A stretch of DNA of 40,491 nucleotides from positions 1-40,491 of the forward strand of contig JAFSDX010000149.1 in the NCBI GenBank assembly GCA_017436025.1, written 5' to 3'. A model generated the notes under the pieces. That model saw only the letters and a list, made by a program, of their open reading frames with translations. It ran no database searches and had not been told where the DNA came from. Shown here in pieces: positions 23,359-31,078 of this stretch. This DNA comes from Thermoguttaceae bacterium. GTDB taxonomy: Bacteria > Planctomycetota > Planctomycetia > Pirellulales > Thermoguttaceae. A program made the position numbers and the translations under genes. Positions within the stretch are counted from its first letter, which is position 1; every line of letters begins with the position of its first letter.

Positions 23359-24252
23359 TCAGCTTTCGAAACCCAAGCGCGCCAGTTTCAGCTCGTCGAA
23401 GTCGACGCTCGGGTAAACCGTTTCGGCGTAAGCGCAAAGCGTCTTCAAGCGCCTGCGACCGTCGGCGCCGTCCGTCTCGACTTTCAACGCCCAAACCGCT
23501 TCCCAACCGCCCTTTACGAACTTCGCGCCGTCGATATTCGTCGGCTCCGCCCGGCGCGCCGCGAAGTTGAGCCGACCGTCGAAATAAGCGTTCGCGAAGC
23601 TTCCGTCGTCCGCGACTCCGGCCAGCGCAAAGTTGTACGACTCAAAAAGAACCTCGCCCGGGCCGTACTCCCAAAAGGGCGCCGCGTTCGTCTTTTGCCG
23701 GTACGCGCCCAAGCTCCGTAGGTACGCCAACCGCTCCGGCGTATGTTTCAAGCGCAAACGCACCGAAAAGCGGTCGATCGGCGACGCGATTTGAACGCCC
23801 CGCGCGACGCCGTCCGCGACGTCGATCGCGCCGCCGTAATCGACCGCGCAACCGTCCGGCGCCGGAAAGATTCGCGTTCCGAGACTTTGCGTTCGCGTCG
23901 CCGACTCGCTCGAACCGTCGTAAGAATCGACGTAACAGTAATCGTACCAATCTTTCGGAACCTCCGCTTTCGACGAGTACCGCGCTTCGAACTTCCAAGC
24001 GCGGTTCGCGGCCGTCGTTTCTGCGAGCGAAATCGACGCGATCGGGTTCCCGAAAATATCGCGCGGAAACGCCGCCGCGACGTGTCCCCGAGCCGCCGCG
24101 TAAGCCTGCGCCGTCGTCGCGACGCCGGAGACGCAAACGACGTCGAAGGAACGCGTCGACCGCGCCCGATTCTCCGCCGACTCCCGAAAGTTCGTTTCGA
24201 CCGACTCGCCCCCTAACGTCGGTTCGAAACTGAATTTAACGACGTTCGCCAA
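23359..24252 (-). CDS. Phage tail-associated protein, distal-tail position
   Basis: 297 residues, TTG start at 24252 with GGGG about ten bases upstream. The sequence is beta-rich (VVKFSFEPTLGGESVETNF, WKFEARYSSKAEVP, FSVRLRLKHTPERLAYLRSLG) without signal or membrane helix. It lies directly behind the tape-measure gene with a 17-base gap. In siphoviruses this position usually encodes the distal tail protein or baseplate hub. I do not recognise a defined domain, so the call rests on position and composition. Confidence 0.5.
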   Translation of the reverse strand: MANVVKFSFEPTLGGESVETNFRESAENRARSTRSFDVVCVSGVATTAQAYAAARGHVAAAFPRDIFGNPIASISLAETTAANRAWKFEARYSSKAEVPKDWYDYCYVDSYDGSSESATRTQSLGTRIFPAPDGCAVDYGGAIDVADGVARGVQIASPIDRFSVRLRLKHTPERLAYLRSLGAYRQKTNAAPFWEYGPGEVLFESYNFALAGVADDGSFANAYFDGRLNFAARRAEPTNIDGAKFVKGGWEAVWALKVETDGADGRRRLKTLCAYAETVYPSVDFDELKLARLGFES

Positions 24253-24269
24253 AATCGTTTCCCCTTATT

Positions 24270-27050
24270 TTACGCCGCCCTTAGCGTGAAATCGAACTCG
24301 TCCATCCGCGCGACAATACCGCCGAGCAGTTCGTTCGTCCGGAGCGTCGCCTTGACGTTTTCCTCCGCCGGATTGTTCGCGCCGAGCTTTTGCGCGTCGA
24401 GCGCCGAAAAGGTCGCGCCGCTCGAAACGGTTCGCGCCGCGACGTTCGCCCCGGCGTCGACCGAGTCGAAAAACGACGCCGCGTCTTCCTCGCCGCCGAA
24501 CGCGTCGTTCCCGACTTCGGCAAGCTCGCGACGCGCTTTCGCCTCTTCTTCGGCGGCCTTCGACGCGGCGAGAACGGCGTCTTTGCGCTCCTTGGCGGTC
24601 GCGTCGGCGGCGTCGATTTTCGCCTGAATCTCGGCGCGCTCCTCCTCCGTCTCCGCCAACGCCAACGCTTTGCTTAACAGCTCTTTATACGCCGCCGTCT
24701 CCTTGTCGATTTGAGCGAGCCGCCGCTCTTCGTCGGTTCGCGACTCGTCGGCGACGCGCTCCTCTTCCGCCGCGATTTGGTCGTTCAGCCGCTCGCGCTC
24801 CGCGTCTTTTTTGTCCGCTTCCTCTTTCTCGACGTCGGCGACGCGCGCTTTCCCGTCCGCCTCGATTCCGGCCTTCGCGGTTTCGAGCCGGTGAATTTCG
24901 GCGAAATCGTCCTCGGTCGACGCCGACGCGCGCAACGCTTCGAGCCGAGCGTCGATCGCGTCGGTCAGCGCCTTCGTCTCTTTCTTGATCGCTTCGATTC
25001 GACGCTTCGACGCCGACATTTCCCGCGCCGCCCGGTCTTCCTCCGCCTTCGCGATCCGAGCGTTCAAGTCTTCGACCGCTTTCGCCTCCGCCTCCTTCGC
25101 CGCGACCGTTTCAGAACTTGCCGCGTTCGCTTCGCCGCTCGATCCGCCCCCCGTTCCCGAGTCGGTCGCCGTTTCCTCCGGAGCGTTCAAGACGGCGTCG
25201 AGCCCGGCCAACTCCGCTTCGAGCTTCTCGATTTCCGCCGCGTTCGCCGCTTTCGCCGCCGCGACTTTCGCTTGGTAATTCTTGTCGCCGCTTGCGATCG
25301 CGACCTTCAAATCCGCCGTCGAGTCGTACCAGCCGTCCCAGGACGTAAAGTAGTCGCCCCAAGTTTGCCCGCGTTTTTTGCCGATCAGCGCCTCGTCCCA
25401 ACCGACTTCTTCGTCGGCGATTTTGCGCTCGATTACGCCGTCGGCGCCGTTCGCTTTTGCTTCGGCCAACGCCGCTTCGGTCTCCTTGCGCTTCGCCGCA
25501 AGCATCCGACGATTCAGCTCCGCTTGCGCTCCGGCGGCGATTTTAATCTTCCCGGTCAGCGCGTCGACTTCGACGCCGACGTCGCCGTACCGCGACTTCA
25601 ACTCGGCGGCAAGGCTAACCGCTTCGGCGATTTCGGTCTTCGTCAGCGCCTGCTTCTCGGCCAACTCTTGAAGCCGCGCGAGCCGCTGTTCGTCTTGGGT
25701 TCGCATCGCGTTCCCGGCTTCGAGAATCCCCGCCGCTTCGTCGCTCCAAGACGCCTTGCCGCCAAACGCCGCGTCGCGAACGGCGAAATATCCGCCGACC
25801 GCCGCCGTCAACGCGACGAACGTCGCGACCGGGTTCGTCGCCGCGAACGCCAAAAGCGCTTTCGACGCCGCCGCGACCTTCGGAACGAGCCCCAGAAACG
25901 CCGCGCCGTACTCCGCCAAACGTTTGACGACGCATCCCGTCCCAAACGCGGACGCGGAGAGCGCGGCAAACTCCGCCAGCCCTTGAACGACTTCCGGACG
26001 CGCCGTCGCAAACTCGCCGAACCCTCGAACTAACGCCGTCAACGCTTCCGCGCCCCGCCGAAGCGCGGGCAAAAGCGCGCCGCCCAGTTGAACGGCGACG
26101 CCTTGAAGCGAACCTTTCAGCCGGTTCGTCGCCGACGCAAGCTCCGCCGACGCGGCGGCTTGCTCGCCGGACATAACCGCCCCGACTTCGCGCGCTTCGG
26201 CGGCGAACGCGTCGAGCGTCGCCGTTCCGTCGGCGAAAATCGGGCCGAGCTTCGCGCCGTCGTCTCCCATTATCTCCATCGCGGCGGCGGCCCGACGCGT
26301 CGGGTCTTCGATTCGCCCCAACGCGTCGAAAAGCGCTCGAAGTTGCTCTTCCGGCGACAAAGCGACCAACTTGGCGGCGTCGAGTCTGAGTCGACTCAAC
26401 TTCTCCGCCGCGTCGGCCAAAACCGACTGATACCCGCGAATCGCGCCTTCGACCGTTTCGACGTCCGTCCCGCACTGCGTCGCCGCGTAAGAAAGCGTCG
26501 ACAACGCTTCGACGCCGAAACCGGTTCGCTTCGACATTTTATCGAGCGCGTCGCCGAGCCCGACGACCGATTCGAGCGCGTATTGCGCCCCGCCTTTCAG
26601 CGCGCCAAGCGTCGCCGCGTTGAACGCCGCCGAAATCGAACTAACGTCGACTTTTCTCGACGGCTTGCCCGGTTTGGGCGTTTCATCGTTCGGCGGCGAC
26701 GCGCTAGGCGACTTCGGCGGTTTCGAACGCCCGCCGGAACCGAACGCGTCCCGCGCCGCTTCGGCAAGCGGTTTCAGCTCGTCGCCGACGCCGCGCGTCG
26801 CCGAACGCAAATCTTGAACGAAAATCTCCGTTTGCCGTCGAATCCCGCCGAACGCCTTGTCGAACGTCGACGCAACCCCTTCGAGTCCTTTGGCCGCGTA
26901 AGCGTCAAACGCCGCCAACGCTTGCGACGCCGACTTCACGAAGCCGTCGAGCGCTTTTAACGCCGAGTCGAGCGCTTTTTCGAGCGGCGCGGAGCTTCCG
27001 GAGATTGTCAGCGTCGCGGAGCCGTCGGAATTAATTTTCGTTTCGCTCAT
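24270..27050 (-). CDS. Phage tail tape measure protein
   Basis: 926 residues, by far the longest late gene. It sets tail length and threads through the tail tube to the host membrane. The N-terminal half is alpha-helical and Ala-rich (SALKALDGFVKSASQALAAFDAYAAKGLEG). LDKMSKRTGFGVEALSTLSYAATQCGTDVETVEGAIRG is a typical tape-measure block near residues 175-210. A hydrophobic stretch (LVPKVAAASKALLAFAATNPVATFVALTAAVGGYF) lies near 385-425. The C-terminal third is charged coiled coil (EKEEADKKDAERERLNDQIAAEEERVADES and more). It lies after the tail chaperone genes as expected. It ends 17 bases before the next gene. Confidence 0.85.
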   Translation of the reverse strand: MSETKINSDGSATLTISGSSAPLEKALDSALKALDGFVKSASQALAAFDAYAAKGLEGVASTFDKAFGGIRRQTEIFVQDLRSATRGVGDELKPLAEAARDAFGSGGRSKPPKSPSASPPNDETPKPGKPSRKVDVSSISAAFNAATLGALKGGAQYALESVVGLGDALDKMSKRTGFGVEALSTLSYAATQCGTDVETVEGAIRGYQSVLADAAEKLSRLRLDAAKLVALSPEEQLRALFDALGRIEDPTRRAAAAMEIMGDDGAKLGPIFADGTATLDAFAAEAREVGAVMSGEQAAASAELASATNRLKGSLQGVAVQLGGALLPALRRGAEALTALVRGFGEFATARPEVVQGLAEFAALSASAFGTGCVVKRLAEYGAAFLGLVPKVAAASKALLAFAATNPVATFVALTAAVGGYFAVRDAAFGGKASWSDEAAGILEAGNAMRTQDEQRLARLQELAEKQALTKTEIAEAVSLAAELKSRYGDVGVEVDALTGKIKIAAGAQAELNRRMLAAKRKETEAALAEAKANGADGVIERKIADEEVGWDEALIGKKRGQTWGDYFTSWDGWYDSTADLKVAIASGDKNYQAKVAAAKAANAAEIEKLEAELAGLDAVLNAPEETATDSGTGGGSSGEANAASSETVAAKEAEAKAVEDLNARIAKAEEDRAAREMSASKRRIEAIKKETKALTDAIDARLEALRASASTEDDFAEIHRLETAKAGIEADGKARVADVEKEEADKKDAERERLNDQIAAEEERVADESRTDEERRLAQIDKETAAYKELLSKALALAETEEERAEIQAKIDAADATAKERKDAVLAASKAAEEEAKARRELAEVGNDAFGGEEDAASFFDSVDAGANVAARTVSSGATFSALDAQKLGANNPAEENVKATLRTNELLGGIVARMDEFDFTLRAA

Positions 27051-27079
27051 TCGTTTTCCCGTCTTTTTCCATCGTCCGC

Positions 27080-27107
27080 TTGACGCAAGCGCGACGGCGC
27101 CTATAAT
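27080..27107 (+). promoter_or_regulatory. Strong promoter of the plus-strand moron
   Basis: TTGACG (27080-27085), 16-base spacer, perfect TATAAT (27102-27107), then AGGAGG (27115-27120) seven bases before the ATG at 27128. It is the best sigma-70 match in the window and lacks the C-run context of the host promoters. Confidence 0.85.
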
Positions 27108-27127
27108 AGACGATAGGAGGTCGCGTT

Positions 27128-27463
27128 ATGTCCGTCAAATTCGCGTTCGCGCTTAACGCTGCGCGCGTTCTTTTCGTTGTTTTTTTGCTTTACGTTTTGG
27201 CGCTCGCGACGTTTTCTTACGTCTTCGACGCCGGAATCGACGGCGTTTTCAACGACGGTATGACCTGCGTCGCGTTCGGATCGTTTTATCTCGGCTACGC
27301 CGTCGGCGCGTTTTTAACGTTTTGGCTTCCCGGCGCCCTGTCGAAAAGTTTCAAGTATCACGTCGGCGACGTTTGGCCGTTTATCGCGTTTTTCGTTCAC
27401 CCGATTCCTTCGTTCCTTGTCGCCTATCTCGTTAGCTTTCCGTTTCATCGTTGGCTAAGCTAA
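27128..27463 (+). CDS. Moron: small three-helix membrane protein
   Basis: 111 residues on the strand opposite to all surrounding late genes. Hydrophobic helices lie at about 12-33 (ARVLFVVFLLYVLALATFSYVF), 45-68 (MTCVAFGSFYLGYAVGAFLTFW) and 82-104 (VWPFIAFFVHPIPSFLVAYLVSF). It ends FPFHRWLS. No signal cleavage site is evident, so it should be an integral inner-membrane protein. Its own promoter, strong ribosome site and intrinsic terminator make it an independent cassette able to be expressed in the lysogen while the late operon is silent. Known morons of this shape often block superinfection or alter the envelope, but no homology proves that here. Confidence 0.8.
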   Translation: MSVKFAFALNAARVLFVVFLLYVLALATFSYVFDAGIDGVFNDGMTCVAFGSFYLGYAVGAFLTFWLPGALSKSFKYHVGDVWPFIAFFVHPIPSFLVAYLVSFPFHRWLS

Positions 27464-27473
27464 CCGCGAGCCG

Positions 27474-27504
27474 CCCGACGTTTTCCGTCGAGCGGCTTTT
27501 TTTC
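27474..27504 (+). terminator. Terminator of the moron
   Basis: AGCCGC-CGACG pairs with CGTCG-GCGGCT across a TTTTC loop, with one mismatch between the stem halves, and seven T follow. It lies 12 bases short of the 3' end of the convergent tail-chaperone frame. Confidence 0.85.
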
Positions 27505-27517
27505 GCGCCGCGACGTT

Positions 27518-27860
27518 TCAAGCGTCCGGCGACCGGCGCTCGACGACTTTCGCGCCGAACGCCGCCGCGACCGCCGAAAGCGGTATCTTCGCGACGATCT
27601 TTTTACGTCGCGACACGGCGTCGCCGGCTTCGAGCAAGTCGGGCGGCGTAAAGTCGCGCGTCGCCAGTTTCGGGCCGTTTTTGCCGCGATTCGCCGAGTA
27701 AAAGAGCGACAGGGCCGACGCCGTTCGACTCCACTCGTCGCGACGACGCGCTTGCGCCGCGACGCTTAATTCTCGGAGCGTTCGTCGGTCGGGATCGAGT
27801 CCGGCGATTCCGGCAAGTTCGAAGATAAGTCGCCGGAAACGCTCCGCTCGAGTTTCTCCG
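27518..27860 (-). CDS. Tail chaperone C-terminal frame, probably reached by -1 frameshift
   Basis: A frame without its own plausible start, -1 relative to the upstream gene. It reads ERFRRLIFELAGIAGLDPDRRTLRELSVAAQARRRDEWSRTASALSLFYSANRG...FTPPDLLEAG. This is the usual second part of siphovirus tail assembly chaperones (lambda gpGT-like), where a helix pair with LxELxxxAxxRRxxxW occurs. The frame is open from 28252, but only this part looks like coding sequence. No perfect XXXYYYZ slippery heptamer in the right phase was found; the nearest is GGGAAT. The frame ends at 27518, just past the moron terminator, and the tape measure follows after the moron. Confidence 0.6.
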
Positions 27861-28284
27861 CCGTTCCTTTCGCAAGGATTCCCGCTTTCTTCGCGAGCTT
27901 CTCCGTCTCCTTCGCAAGGTTCGCCGCGCCGACGATCGCCGTCAACTCGCGCCCCCGATCGATCTTCGCGATCGTCTCGCTCAACCGTTCGCGAGCGCGG
28001 CTCGGGAAAAAAGCGACGTACTCCTCCAAAAACGCTCGGCGCGCCTCGTCGACCGCGTCCCCTTTGAAGAGCCGAGCGAACGCCGCCGCGTCGATTCCGC
28101 GCTTCGCCGCCTGTTCGCCGACCAACTCGAAAAGCAGGTCGACCAAAAAAACCGCGTCCCGCGTCTTGTTGTAACAATAATCCGGGTCGAGCAAATCGCC
28201 GAACTTGTCGCGCGTCCGCTTGAACTCGAACGCCGTCAACTCGAACGACCATTCCCCGCCGTTCGCGTCCTTGAAAATTTTCAT
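27766..28284 (-). CDS. Tail assembly chaperone (gpG-like)
   Basis: 172 residues. The N-terminus MKIFKDANGGEWSFELTAFEFKRTRDKFGDLLDPD starts like planctomycete-phage tail chaperones (a beta strand pair, then helices). A helical body and a Glu/Ser/Pro-rich tail (SGDLSSNLPESPDSIPTDERSEN) follow. The tail overlaps the -1 frame and looks like non-selected sequence, which supports frameshifting near codon 145. The protein would coat the tape measure during tail assembly. Position between tail tube and tape measure fits. GGGGGAT before the ATG serves as ribosome site. Confidence 0.65.
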   Translation of the reverse strand: MKIFKDANGGEWSFELTAFEFKRTRDKFGDLLDPDYCYNKTRDAVFLVDLLFELVGEQAAKRGIDAAAFARLFKGDAVDEARRAFLEEYVAFFPSRARERLSETIAKIDRGRELTAIVGAANLAKETEKLAKKAGILAKGTAEKLERSVSGDLSSNLPESPDSIPTDERSEN

Positions 28285-28325
28285 TTTATCCCCCTTTTTT
28301 CGTTACTTCGTTCGCTATCTCTTCG

Positions 28326-28742
28326 TCAAGCGGCGACGCGCGGCGTAAACGTCGGCTGTTCGTCGATGGACGCGGTCGCGCTCAAGCGGAGCGAGAACGA
28401 AATTTCCTCTTCGCCCGAAACCGGCGACGCGAAGCCCGGCTTCGTAACGATAAACGTTCCGGTAAAAACGTCGCCCGACGCCGACGTGAAAGTCGTTTGG
28501 ACATTCTCCCGCTTCGCCCATTTCCCCAAGAGGAACGGAACGCAAGCCGCGTCCGCCTCCGCCGTAAAATCGATCGGCGCGTCGCGCTGTCCCTCCAAAT
28601 ACCGCTTAAAATCGAATCCGCGCGAAGAAATTTGAACCTCTTCCCCCGCGATTTCCAGCGACAAATCTTTGATTCCCGCGCCGGAAATTTCTTGGTCGCC
28701 GTCCATAAAGGTCAGCGTCGCGTCGATTCCCAGTCTTGCCAT
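28326..28742 (-). CDS. Major tail tube protein
   Basis: 138 residues. The sequence is beta-rich: LGIDATLTFMDGDQEISGAGIKDLSLEIAGEEVQIS, then RYLEGQRDAPIDFTAEAD, FTSASGDVFTGTFIVTKPGF and EEEISFSLRLSAT. That is the pattern of small siphovirus tail tube proteins (strands ending with an ISFSLRLSAT-like strand). It should polymerise into the tail tube. Its place before the tail chaperone pair supports this. ATG start with a GGGGGAAACG site. Confidence 0.65.
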   Translation of the reverse strand: MARLGIDATLTFMDGDQEISGAGIKDLSLEIAGEEVQISSRGFDFKRYLEGQRDAPIDFTAEADAACVPFLLGKWAKRENVQTTFTSASGDVFTGTFIVTKPGFASPVSGEEEISFSLRLSATASIDEQPTFTPRVAA

Positions 28743-28827
28743 CGTTTCCCCCTTCTTTCTTTCAATCGATTTAACCGCTCCGGCGCGACGGTCGCGACAA
28801 AGCGATTTTCCCCCAAGTTTCGAGCGG

Positions 28828-29697
28828 TCAGTCCCGATCGAGCCGTTCTTTGAGCGCCTTCAAAAACGGTCGCGCGACGACCGAAACGGTCGAAACCGGC
28901 GTCGCGTAACGCGGGACGATTCGCCGCCGCGCTCGCCCGTATTCGCGCCCCGGCGTCCCGTATTTCTTTCGCTTCGACGCGCTCTTGCCCGCCGCGTTCA
29001 GTCGGTAATAAACGACCGTATACCCGACCAACTTGCGCCGCCGCTTGCGCCGAACGGTTCCGCCGAGTTCCAACGTTTTGAGGACGTTTTTCCCCTCGCC
29101 GCTCTTAAAGAACGGTTTCAAGACGAGTTCCCAAGTCGTCGCGTCGACGCGATTTAGCTTCATCGACGAACGCAGGTAATAGTCCGGAATGTTCCGCCGC
29201 CCCGCTTTCGCCGGATATTTCCAAGTGATCGGGAAGTCGCCCGGCGCCGCCGCGCTCTCCTTGACGTATCCGTCGAACCCGTCTTTCAGCGCCGCGTCCA
29301 GCCAAGCGGTCGACTTCGCTTTTTTGCCGGAACTCGCTTCGGCGGCGGCTTTGCGCGCCTCGAAACGACGCTCTCGCGTTCGCGACAGCGCGCCGACTTC
29401 GACGCCGCCGAACCCGCCTTTGCGCCGCTCCTTTCGAACCGCTTTCTTAAATTCCTTGACCGTCCCGATCTTCTCGACGCGTCCGCTCCGGACTTGCCAA
29501 ACGAAAAACGGATTCTCCTTCGGCTTCGCCCGTTTGAGCGTTCGACGTTTCCCGGCGGCCGAAAACATCGCGCGCCATTCCTTCAACGCCCGCTTCGCCT
29601 CCGCTTCGGTCGACGCCTTTAAAAGCGCGTCCGCCTTCTTTTCGCAAGCGTCGAGCGCCTTGCGGAGCCCGGCGGTCGAACCGCGAACCTTAGCCAA
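28828..29697 (-). CDS. Phage tail completion-like protein (HK97 gp10-like, tentative)
   Basis: 289 residues with a TTG start overlapping the previous stop by eight bases (TTGGCTAA), so translation is coupled. The N-terminal half is helical and strongly basic (ALDACEKKADALLKASTEAEAKRALKEWR, then KRRTLKRAKPKENPFFVWQV). The C-terminus VSTVSVVARPFLKALKERLDRD resembles the ARPF/ARPFL...AL ending of tail completion proteins. A Lys/Arg-rich stretch (RRKRRRKLVGYTVVYYRLN) may bind DNA or RNA. No catalytic motif is seen. The family call is weak and rests on position between terminator and tube plus the C-terminal motif. Confidence 0.4.
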   Translation of the reverse strand: MAKVRGSTAGLRKALDACEKKADALLKASTEAEAKRALKEWRAMFSAAGKRRTLKRAKPKENPFFVWQVRSGRVEKIGTVKEFKKAVRKERRKGGFGGVEVGALSRTRERRFEARKAAAEASSGKKAKSTAWLDAALKDGFDGYVKESAAAPGDFPITWKYPAKAGRRNIPDYYLRSSMKLNRVDATTWELVLKPFFKSGEGKNVLKTLELGGTVRRKRRRKLVGYTVVYYRLNAAGKSASKRKKYGTPGREYGRARRRIVPRYATPVSTVSVVARPFLKALKERLDRD

Positions 29698-30223
29698 CGC
29701 CCGCCCCCCGCTCGACCTTTTCGCTGATCGCGACGCGAACGCTTCCGAGGAACCGCCCGGCGAGAAGCTCCGTTTCGTCGTAAAGCGGCTCCGGCTCCGT
29801 TTCCTTCGCGTAAAGCCGCGCGGTCGCTCCGCTCGTTTCGTCGACGACGACCGCTTCGGTCAGCGCCGCCGCGATCGCGTCGAGCGTCGCGATCAACGGG
29901 TCGACTTCGGCGAGGGGCGCGAAAGTCGCCTCTCCGGTCGTCGACGCGGCGAAGTCTTTCAGCAGGACGAGCCGACAAACAACCGACCGCCAAAACCGCG
30001 CGCCGCCTCGCCCGCTTCGGCTTAACGGCTCCAACGCGAACGACTCCGGAACGACGGCCAACCGCGCGCCGGTCGTCGGCTCGTCGCGTCCGAGATACGT
30101 TCGCCAAACGGCGAGTTCCGGAAAGCGCGCCGACAAAAAGCGGACGAGCGCGTCGGCCATCCCGACCGTTCCAAGCCCGGCGTTTCCGACGTTTCCGGCG
30201 TTTTTAACGTTCCCTTCGCTCAT
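29690..30223 (-). CDS. Tail terminator-like protein
   Basis: 177 residues from the ATG at 30223, which overlaps the stop of the upstream gene as ATGA. The open frame extends further upstream but that part is antisense-like and Arg-rich. MADALVRFLSARFPELAVWRTYL begins the core. ARLAVVPESFALEPLSRSG, RSVVCRLVLLKDF and VDPLIATLDAIAAALTE follow, in the order seen in siphovirus tail terminator proteins (start helix, VVP strand, SR, strand, LxxLxxI helix). The first 20 residues are Asn/Gly-rich. Role: caps the tail tube at the head side. Confidence 0.5.
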   Translation of the reverse strand: MSEGNVKNAGNVGNAGLGTVGMADALVRFLSARFPELAVWRTYLGRDEPTTGARLAVVPESFALEPLSRSGRGGARFWRSVVCRLVLLKDFAASTTGEATFAPLAEVDPLIATLDAIAAALTEAVVVDETSGATARLYAKETEPEPLYDETELLAGRFLGSVRVAISEKVERGAGVG

Positions 30224-30597
30224 CGCGTCCCCCCTTCCGTTTCGCTCTCGACGATCTTCGCGACGACGAAACGCGGGTCGCCGTTCCAAAACCGCCAAAG
30301 TCCCGCGTCCGCCTCCGCGAACGCCGAGTAAACCCGGGCGCCGTTCCCGTCGTCGAGTTCGAACCGGTCGCGCGGACGGGGCGGATAGAGTTCGCCGAGC
30401 GCTTCCGTCTCGACGACCAGCTCGCGCGTTTCCGCCTCGCGGTACGTCTTCGCGTCGACGACGACCAGCCGGTCGCCCGCGACGCAAAAGCCGCGCAACC
30501 GCTTCGCGACGTCGCCGCGCCGCGCCAACACGTCGACGCCCGCGAAACTCAACCCGCTCCTAAACGCCGCCGCGACGACGTTTCCCCTCGCGTTCAT
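30220..30597 (-). CDS. Head-tail joining/neck-like protein
   Basis: 125 residues from the ATG at 30597. The mid part (DRLVVVDAKTYREAETRELVVET) and the end (DRFELDDGNGARVYSAFAEADAGLWRFWNGD) look like the small beta-barrel neck proteins of siphoviruses, in which an RVY strand and a WRFW strand alternate. Start region (first ten codons) exists in three tandem copies at 30597, 30701 and 30863; only the last leads into the gene. The ribosome site AAGGAG lies eight bases before the ATG. Its stop overlaps the next ATG. Confidence 0.5.
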   Translation of the reverse strand: MNARGNVVAAAFRSGLSFAGVDVLARRGDVAKRLRGFCVAGDRLVVVDAKTYREAETRELVVETEALGELYPPRPRDRFELDDGNGARVYSAFAEADAGLWRFWNGDPRFVVAKIVESETEGGTR

Positions 30598-30701
30598 TCG
30601 CTTGTCTCCTTAAAATCTTCAAAACGCCCGCGAACTCGGCGCGGAAGCGAGGATAAAACGGCCCTCGGCGGCGCCGCGACGACGTTTCCCCTCGCGTTCA
30701 T
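30594..30701 (-). CDS. Short leader ORF 2 (35 aa), stop overlapping the neck gene start
   Basis: Second copy of the gene start: MNARGNVVAAPPRAVLSSLP, then 15 further residues ending in KETSE. Its TGA overlaps the real ATG (ATGA), so if translated it could couple to the gene. GGGGAG precedes it. Confidence 0.3.
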   Translation of the reverse strand: MNARGNVVAAPPRAVLSSLPRRVRGRFEDFKETSE

Positions 30702-30863
30702 TCGCTTGTCTCCCCAAAATCTTCAAAACGCCCGCGAACTCGGCTCCGCTCCGTTGGGCTCAAAAATCAAGCGACCAACGGGAGCGAAGAAACCGAACTC
30801 GCGCGGAAGCGCGGATAAAACCGCCCTCGGCGGCGCCGCGACGACGTTTCCCCTCGCGTTCAT
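30598..30863 (-). repeat. Prophage junction repeat, copies 2 and 3, with triplicated gene start
   Basis: Two tandem units stand upstream of the neck gene. Each unit has the first codons of the gene (ATGAACGCGAGGGGAAACGT), a GC hairpin (CCGCCGAGGGCGG then TTTTA) and CGCGCTTCCGCGCGAG. The longer unit also carries TTCGGTTTCTTCGCTCCCGTTGG and its complementary CCAACGGAGCG arm. The shorter unit has lost the middle between two CGAGTTCG words, as if by recombination. Both end in GCGTTTTGAAGATTTT plus a ribosome site. Starts are spaced 162 and 104 bases apart. Confidence 0.85.
30723..30863 (-). CDS. Short leader ORF 1 (46 aa)
   Basis: First copy of the same gene start, reading MNARGNVVAAPPRAVLSALP and then REFGFFAPVGRLIFEPNGAE. 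It stops 22 bases before the ATG of leader ORF 2. It shares LPxEFGFxAPVGR with the leader ORF at 23239-23337. Likely a by-product of the repeat. Confidence 0.3.
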   Translation of the reverse strand: MNARGNVVAAPPRAVLSALPREFGFFAPVGRLIFEPNGAEPSSRAF

Positions 30864-31012
30864 CTTCTTAAACCTTTCAAAAACGTTTTCCCGCCGCCGA
30901 CCGCCGTCGAAACGTCGGAACGTCGGTTAAATCACAATCGTCGAGACGCCGCGTTCGAAGCGTCCGGACGACGGCGGGAAAACCGTTAAACAAAGTTGGG
31001 CGAAAGCGCCGT
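30864..31012. other. Non-coding stretch between repeat copies
   Basis: About 150 bases, rich in ACGTT/AACG steps, without a gene I can support. The plus-strand ORFs that begin here and inside the repeats are not credible. Confidence 0.4.
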
Positions 31013-31078
31013 CGACCAACGGGAGACGAAACCGAACTCGCGCGGCAGCGCGGATAAAACCGCCTTCGGCGGCGCCGC
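31013..31078 (-). repeat. Prophage junction repeat, copy 4
   Basis: Begins on the base after the stop codon of the 308-residue gene. Minus strand: GCGGCGCCGCCGAAGGCGG, TTTTATCC, GCGCTGCCGCGCGAG, TTCGGTTTCGTCTCCCGTTGG. The first hairpin with TTTTA could act as a weak terminator. No duplicated gene start is attached here. Confidence 0.8.
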
